Origin: Adiantum capillus-veneris
Taxonomy: Eukaryota; Streptophyta; Polypodiopsida; Polypodiales; Pteridaceae
Assembly (NCBI GenBank): GCA_014529385.2
Contig: CM043949.1
Span: forward strand, 113,045,977-113,109,976
DNA: 64,000 nucleotides
Direction: 5' to 3'
Of the stretch, positions 58,277 through 64,000 are shown piece after piece; position 1 is the first letter of the stretch; every line of letters starts with the position of its first letter. The position numbers were made by a program, and so were the translations under genes. The notes under the pieces are model-generated. The model saw only the letters and a list, made by a program, of their open reading frames with translations. It did not search any database and was not told the DNA's origin.

Positions 58277-58486
58277 TTAAAACAAGATGAAGATGTGAAC
58301 ATCAAAAGATACATTATACTCCAAAATAGGAAATATTATAGGGTCAGGGGACAACAATATCTCTCTCAACCTCTCAGCTCCAAAATAGAAGACCAATCTT
58401 TGTTGGAAAAAAATCTTTCTATCAATGCGCACATTCACCCTAATATTCTGAACTGATTGAAAGTTGTAGAAAATGGGATTATTCAT
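58277..58486 (-). CDS. Leader ORF A upstream of gypsy 2 gag (69 aa), unknown family
   Basis: Starts MNNPIFYNFQ, contains GAERLREILLSPDPIIFPIL and ends VHIFILF. It ends only 9 nt before ORF B starts; the two look like a tandem duplication of one ~70-codon unit. Confidence 0.5.
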   Translation of the reverse strand: MNNPIFYNFQSVQNIRVNVRIDRKIFFQQRLVFYFGAERLREILLSPDPIIFPILEYNVSFDVHIFILF

Positions 58487-58574
58487 TGGTGCATTAAATA
58501 CAAACTTCCATGAAGCACTTCATTGAAGTTCAGCTCTCTTGGATCCCACCATTTGAGAGATGCAAAGAATTTGC

Positions 58575-59018
58575 TCACCAGTGATTAGCTTTGGTGTGAC
58601 CATCTTCAGCTTTGTAGAGTTCATAGGGTTCAATGGCTACCTTCTCAACCACCTTGAGCCTTCTTGCTAGTAGTAGTTGGAGTGCATCACCATATGTAGC
58701 CTCTTGCCAATACCGCACCCCATTGATGTGTAGCTCCCCCTCCAAAAACTTGTTAATACCCGAGTTTGAGAGTGCTTTCACCACCTGAAGTCGAGGCTTC
58801 AAAGGAAGTGTCTTCACACTAGCCACGAAGCACTCAATACAATGCTTTGACCTAGGGACTTGATGACTACAAGATTTTCCTTGAAGTAAAGAAGGGCGTA
58901 TGTAGTTAACTCTCTTTACCTGCATACGTGCCGTTTGTCGATAAAGACGCTTCTTTTCTCGAGATTCTTGGGGAGACCATATTGGAAGTCTTAGGGAATT
59001 TGATGGACCTTCCTTCAT
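58575..59018 (-). CDS. First leader ORF of gypsy 2 (147 aa), unrecognised
   Basis: A longer frame in the leader, with a basic N-terminus and a middle section LHINGVRYWQEATYGDAL. No domain recognised and no clear equivalent in the gypsy 1 leader (46135-46676). It may be a chance or decayed frame. Confidence 0.35.
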   Translation of the reverse strand: MKEGPSNSLRLPIWSPQESREKKRLYRQTARMQVKRVNYIRPSLLQGKSCSHQVPRSKHCIECFVASVKTLPLKPRLQVVKALSNSGINKFLEGELHINGVRYWQEATYGDALQLLLARRLKVVEKVAIEPYELYKAEDGHTKANHW

Positions 59019-59052
59019 AGGATTGACAGAGCGCTGCTTGAGAACTCCTCCG

Positions 59053-59065
59053 TGGGGGCACCAAT
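59053..59065 (-). other. Gypsy 2 primer-binding site
   Basis: Minus strand TTGGTGCCCCCAC three bases inside the 5' LTR; same as in gypsy 1. Confidence 0.8.
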
Positions 59066-59068
59066 TTA

Positions 59069-59182
59069 TGCCGAAGGAAATTTGGAATGGCGGCCTCTAC
59101 ACCAAAACAAACTCCATTGCGCCACAAGGGAAATAAGATGAGGGCACCACCTAGTCTTGGAAGCGTGGACTAGGACCGCTAC

Positions 59183-59248
<66 letters not shown>

Positions 59249-60567
59249 ATCACTATGAATGAAGCATTAACCTTAGTGTGTGTACAAGGAATGGATAACT
59301 TCAAGCACTCCCAACACAAATAGCATGTAGATTACTAAACATCAACTCAAGAATTAGCCAAAATCACATCAAGCACTCTCACACACACATAAAAGATCTC
59401 TCTTAATTAACATAAGTAAGAGGAGGGGAGGTTACTATCATAAAACAATTTGCACTCTATAATGTGCAAAGAATGGAGTGAATGAATGAGCTTTATGGGC
59501 TCATGATGAGTGATACAAAGACTCAATGAGGTTGAGGGAGACTTGAAATTACAAAGGGGGGGGGGGGGGGGGGGAAGGGGGGGCTCTTTATATAGGCAAT
59601 AGAGTGATTAGGAGTGAGGTGAAGATCCAAGTGCAATTTGTACAAATGAAGCTTGATTAGGGACATTCTACCAATGAAGAAGCTCCTTCCAAGTGATTTG
59701 TTGACCAATTTGCAACTAATTGGCTCCATCATCACTTGTGTTGTCTTCACTCCTTCTTCCATAGCTTGAGTCCAAGAGCTTCCTTATTTTAAAATGTAAA
59801 GAATCTACATAAAATCAATGCATATCTAGTAATAATAGGAAGGGGTTGAATGACAACTTATGAATTACAACAAGATTAAGCATGATTTGAGAGGTGATTA
59901 GAAGAGAAATTTGTGATGGTTTTATGAGCTTGAGAGAGAGGAGGAAGGAGGGGAGGGTGAGGAGACTAATGGCTGATTTTAGAGAAGGAATCAATGTAGA
60001 AAAGGAAGGGTGTGTGTGTAAATGTAGAGGGGGTGGTCTCCACCACAGTTGGAAAAGCTGGCGTCCGCCATTTCGGCCATATCTCCTAGACCGTAGATGC
60101 AAAAATTATAAAAAACATATGGTCAGAATCTCCAGATCATCAACTACAACTTTGATGAAGAAAACGTTTCTTGGATCGGAGTGGACGTATTTTTAAAAAT
60201 TCCAGCAAAATCATGTGTTTGTTTTCTTCCTTCACCAAGTCTTCCACCTGGGTCCCATCTGTTTGAATCATCATATGGCTCCAAAGCCATGATAATATGA
60301 GCCCCTCATGACCCTTGAATCATGGGTGTATGGCTCCACAAACACATCATATCTTTTCTTTTCACATTTACATATTTTCCCTTCCCCTTACCATTAGGTT
60401 CTACCTTTCACCTCCTGTGAATTAGTCAAGGAAAAATTCCCTTCAAGTCTTTTTTTTTTGAATTTTTCCAAGAGGTTGTTCTCACTCTTTCTTTTATTGT
60501 AAATCTCTAGAAGCAAGGAAAACCAACAAAATATAGTAAACAAAAAATTTGTGATAGGCTCGGATCA
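59069..60567 (-). repeat. Gypsy 2 5' LTR
   Basis: 1499 bp, partner of 51343-52835. The GA tract (about 59187-59246) and the G run (about 59557-59580, interrupted by AA) differ in length from the partner. Confidence 0.95.
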
Positions 60568-61459
60568 ATGCAAAGTTCACTTCAAATTTTTGGAAAGCCT
60601 TATTCTCGAATCTGAGCTACGAGAACCCAGTTAACCTTTAGTACTGCTTCTCATCCTCAAACTGATGGACAGACAAAAAGGACAAATCAAATCATTGAAG
60701 ACATGTTAAGAGCTTATTTTATGCTTGAGAAGAGTAAATGGACTAGATATTTATATTTGGTTGAATTTGTGTATAATTCATCATTCCAACTCTCAATTGG
60801 AATGTTTCCTTTTCAAGCATTTAACGGACAAGAGTGTCTTACTCCACTCAAATGGACAGACCCTCTCATACGAATTCAAGCATCCAAAGAAATGTTGGAT
60901 GAAATAATACAATTATAAAACTGATCTTATACAGCAGTATATTAAGACTGCTCAAGATAGAATAAAGAGATATGTTGATTCAAAACGATCTGCGAGACTT
61001 TTTGAAGAAGGCGATATGGTATTTTTGAGAGTAAAATCCAAACGTAGTTCTTTATCAATGGGTAAGTGTAAGAAGCTAAGTGCTAGATATTGTGGACCTT
61101 TTGTAATCATAGAGCGGATTAATGATCAAGCTTAAGGACTCTTGTTGCCACCACACATAAAGGTACATGATGTTTTTACGTCAGCTTACTCAAGAAGTAT
61201 GTACCTGATCCGCAACATATTCTTGATGATTCTCTATTATCTACATCTACTGAAGGAACTTTTGAAGTATACCCCGAAGTAATACTTCACAGTAGAATCA
61301 AGCCTCTGCGTACTCGGACCATTATTGAACACCTCGTTAAATGGTCAATGTATCCTCAGGAAGATGTCACTTGGGAACGTGATGATGTAATGAGACTAAA
61401 TTATCTAGATTTCATGTCGAGGTGTGGATACTTTGAATTTTTCAAGTGTGAGAGGATGT
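60568..61459 (+). pseudogene. Chromovirus integrase C-terminal half and chromodomain
   Basis: Continues the integrase from 51342: KFTSNFWKALF, a frame shift near 60612, then TASHPQTDGQT and NQIIEDMLRAY (region of the catalytic Glu), LVEFVYNSSFQLSIG. After more frame damage, a chromodomain is readable from about 61270 (EVILHSRIKPLRTR, EHLVKWSMYPQEDVTWER). It ends in a TAA at 61458-61460 that overlaps the LTR start. The chromodomain marks the element as a chromovirus, which would use it to bind methylated histone H3 at insertion sites. Confidence 0.88.
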
Positions 61460-61984
61460 AAGATCCCCAAATTTTGGGTCTCTTCTAGAAATAAGAAAAA
61501 TAGCTTTCAATATCTATTTTGCCAAATTTTGACTTAAGATGCTTGATTGACAGTATTGGAAGGTTCTAAAGTAAAAAGCAAGGTCGTTTCCATGTTCCAA
61601 TAGGTTAGACGAACGTTTGGTTCAGTTTTGAAAAAATCTACTATTTAACTTTTTCATGCTTTTAAGTGCTTTTTATGCTTTTAAGCAAGGTTGGATCCTT
61701 AATCTACGTGTTCCAGGGAAGCTCTGGATCAATTTTCTAAAAATCTATTTTTGAGAGCTTTTCACTCTATTTTTCGCTTTTCTTGAATTTTAGTGCTTTT
61801 TAGTGAAAAGCGAGTTCTCTTTCTTATTCCAATGGACAAGGAAAATAAGAATTTTAGTGCTTTTTACTAAAAATCAAGTCCACTTTCTTATTTCAATGCC
61901 GTCTGTTGCGTCTACTACCGCAAGGCTATACGTATCTATTATACGAAGTGGTGCAAGCTCTTCATCACCATCTCCATAAGCTCT

Positions 61985-62020
<36 letters not shown>

Positions 62021-62810
62021 AGGACACTCTCTCTCTACTTGCTTATTATCTTCTCTCTCGTTTCACGGTGTACGCGCTCTCCGGAAGCTTTCGTCGCGGA
62101 TACCTCTACGTAGCTCTCATCACCGCTCTCTTGCGGCAAAGCAAGAAGCCTTTCAACAGTCCCTAATTGATTCTAAAGTACGGTGAGAAGCTCTAAACTC
62201 CATAGCCATCATCTCTCTCTCTCTCTCTACGTCGTTATTCTGAGTAGTCACCCTCTCGGTGATTGTTTTTTCGCACACGAGTGTATGTATGGATCAACCA
62301 AGTATATACAAATTTTCCCCATGATTATTTCATCCTATTTAACACGTTGATTTATGCACATGATGCGTTTATAGTCACGTGCGTGCATAAAAAGCGCTTT
62401 TTGTTTCACGTCATAGAGACGGTAGGAGCATTGTTTTGGTCATAAATCGCAAACCGTTATGAATCAACCCGAACCCTTTAGAACACATATATAAAAGATC
62501 ATTTAGAACATTTTCTCTCTTAGGTGTCATGTGAAAAACACGCACGAGCTAAGAGATATGGTCAAAAAATAGCTTGCTGCCCACTGCACAACCAAAATGT
62601 TTGGCTCCAAGCTCCTTGGAGAACCACTATATAGATTCATCGGATGGGAAAACCCACTTAACCAATTGAAAAGGTTGATGAAACTTGATGATAAATGAAT
62701 TAAGCTTTGCGTTATCACCTCGGAAATGTGAGATATTAATGCTCTATAATGAGTTTTACCTACACACGTAGGGGTGCTACCAAGGGGGGATACCATATGA
62801 CGTCATGAGT
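61457..62810 (+). repeat. Probable 3' LTR of the chromovirus (right end unresolved)
   Basis: Starts TGTAAGATCCCCAAATTTTG directly after the chromodomain stop, a typical start of plant gypsy LTRs, preceded by a purine tract (gtgagagga). CT microsatellites lie at about 61983-62020 and 62211-62228. The right end is not certain; no partner LTR is present. Confidence 0.5.
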
Positions 62811-63119
62811 TAACTGAGTTGTTTTTATACGTTTTATGGTTTGTTTGGGTGAGTTGATTTCAACTATTAGATGGCCATAAACTTATGTGAGAGTGTATGG
62901 TTAAACATCCGAACCGCATAGGCAGATATGATTAAAGTGGCTTTCTTTTGGGATTACCGTTTGTTGTGTGAGTACCATATGGGTGAAGTGATGTGATAGA
63001 GTGATAGTATATATTATGGATCGGAGCTTGATGCATTGGTTTGAGTTCAAATACTTTCATTTGCATGTTTTTTGCATGCTCCCGAAAATACCAAAAAGTT
63101 GTTTTTTGCATATGTGTGG
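62811..63119. other. No gene recognised
   Basis: AT-rich; may contain the end of the chromovirus LTR. Confidence 0.4.
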
Positions 63120-64000
63120 AGTTATGGTTTATGGTTGACCTAAAGGTCCGACATTACAAGTTTCAACAAATTGTACCACATCTTTATACATTCCCTTCCG
63201 CCAATATCAATCTTTGATTTTAGCAAAAGTGGCCCAAACTCGCCTGTGACCTGTCCACAATGACTCGAGAAACTCTTTAAGTACCTAGATTGGTGTTACC
63301 CTATCACAAACCACTTGTTGAGGGGCTCCTCTTCGCTTCTTTGGATGTCTCCATAGAAGCCCATCCTATAAAAAATATCCATAAGCCTTATTACCGATTT
63401 GTTTAAACTCTTGATCAGTCCAGTCATCCTGCTTCTTTAGTGTACTCAAATATTTTCCAATCAGTAACCGTTCACCATCATAATTTTCCTCTGCAAAGGA
63501 CTGTAGTGCACAAACCATACTTTTACATTGTCATGCATTTTTGTAGAGGTAAAAAACCTCAAGCCCACTTTTTTGAAAACATAGTCTCCTCATCCTTAAA
63601 TCTGGACCTGGACAACATGTCAACTACCAGCTACATGCCTTCGAGTGTTCTTCTTTCCAAAAAAAAATTTGTTCCTTTCTGAGCAATTGGTATAACACCT
63701 CTGCAACATGTGAAAAATGTGGTAAGCAAATCAAGTAAAAAACACATGCACCTAAAAATCTTCACACTTCTGTAATCAAATTGCATGTCTCTTTCATTCT
63801 TTGAATAGAATCACTTTGACAGGACTGGGTCTTCTACCAGATGGTCCACATAAGTGCCCCACAATCAAGACTTATTTTACCCCAAAAATAGACTTTTTTC
63901 CTGAGAGTGTAGGTTGATCTCTCTAAGCCTTGATAATATCCTGTCACAATCAACAATACGGTTAGCCACAAACTGTCTCCTCCCCCTCTTATCTTTAGCT
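63120..64000 (-). pseudogene. Degraded gypsy RT / RNase H / integrase fragment, runs off the right edge
   Basis: On the minus strand, frame changes notwithstanding, the following are readable in order from the right edge: VDCDRILSRLREINL (end of RT), VGHLCGPSGRRPSPVKVD (RT-to-RNase H connection), DMLSRSRFKDEE (RNase H end), QDDWTDQEFK and the integrase zinc region GHRRVWATFAKIKD, stop, YWRKGMYKDVVQFVETC. The stop after KIKD is a TGA where Arg is usual. It is a truncated gypsy pol fragment of a family different from gypsy 1 and 2. Confidence 0.75.

Larger units (their letters stand above)
51343..60567 (-). mobile_element. Ty3/gypsy element 2, Tat-like, nested in the chromovirus integrase
   Basis: A 9.2-kb minus-strand element flanked by ATGC repeats (51339-51342 and 60568-60571). 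LTRs are 1493 and 1499 bp and near-identical. It has the same domain order as gypsy 1 and similar proteins, but differs enough in gag and leader to be a separate family. Coding is less damaged than in gypsy 1. Confidence 0.95.

Noticed and set aside
58575-59018. Relating the 147-codon leader ORF of gypsy 2 to the gypsy 1 leader
   Set aside because: No matching pattern could be seen at 46135-46676; kept only as a low-confidence ORF.

Overview
The window looks like nuclear DNA from a land plant with a large, repeat-choked genome. It has plant-type Ty1/copia and Ty3/gypsy LTR elements (including gypsy elements with a second RNase H), an L1-type LINE, a CACTA-type terminus, very many (GA/CT)n tracts and short GT-AG introns. 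I see no intact single-copy host gene. A Penelope-like reverse transcriptase near the left end would be unusual for an angiosperm and makes me lean, weakly, towards a fern, conifer or other non-flowering plant; this is an inference.

Layout, left to right. 0.6-4.0 kb: a decayed Penelope-like element (+). 5.5-7.2 kb: short tandem duplications and a hairpin. 7.2-11.1 kb (all -): a divergent histone H3-like reading frame that runs from a good start to its final stop without an indel but carries four in-frame stops, preceded by a multi-exon DDE-like transposase gene. 11.6-12.3 kb: an unrecognised ORF pair. 13.2-20.0 kb: LINE copies and tails sharing one 3' hairpin, a MITE/MULE-like inverted-repeat element, a (TC)n(TA)n(GA)n palindrome and a GA-bearing minisatellite. 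20.7-25.9 kb: a complete but inactivated copia element (-) with a GAGAT target duplication. 27-33.9 kb: microsatellites, a 180-185 bp tandem array, a CACTA-like end, and AT-rich sequence. 33.95-49.2 kb: a gag/protease-only LTR retroelement (+), split by a 9.3 kb gypsy element (-). 50.3-61.5 kb: chromovirus integrase and chromodomain pieces (+), split inside the integrase by a second gypsy element (-). The right edge (63.1-64.0 kb, -) holds a degraded gypsy RT/RNase H/integrase fragment.

The two gypsy elements (38967-48265 and 51343-60567) are relatives. Both have gag-CCHC, protease, RT, RNase H, a second RNase H and integrase, the same type of primer-binding site, apparent 4-bp target duplications, and one or two conserved ~70-codon leader ORFs just upstream of gag that I do not recognise. 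Their LTR pairs are nearly identical over most of their length, so insertion was fairly recent, yet their genes carry stops and frameshifts. Many premature stops across the window are explainable as C-to-T changes (CGA to TGA, CAG to TAG, CAA to TAA). This fits decay of heavily methylated DNA and is the simplest explanation for the stops in the histone-like gene.

Main points for follow-up: the histone H3-like frame beside the transposase, the leader-ORF family in the gypsy elements, the gag-only element with its repeated aromatic-D-G-aromatic module and two protease-like segments, and the Penelope-like element. All calls come from reading the sequence; no database comparison was possible.
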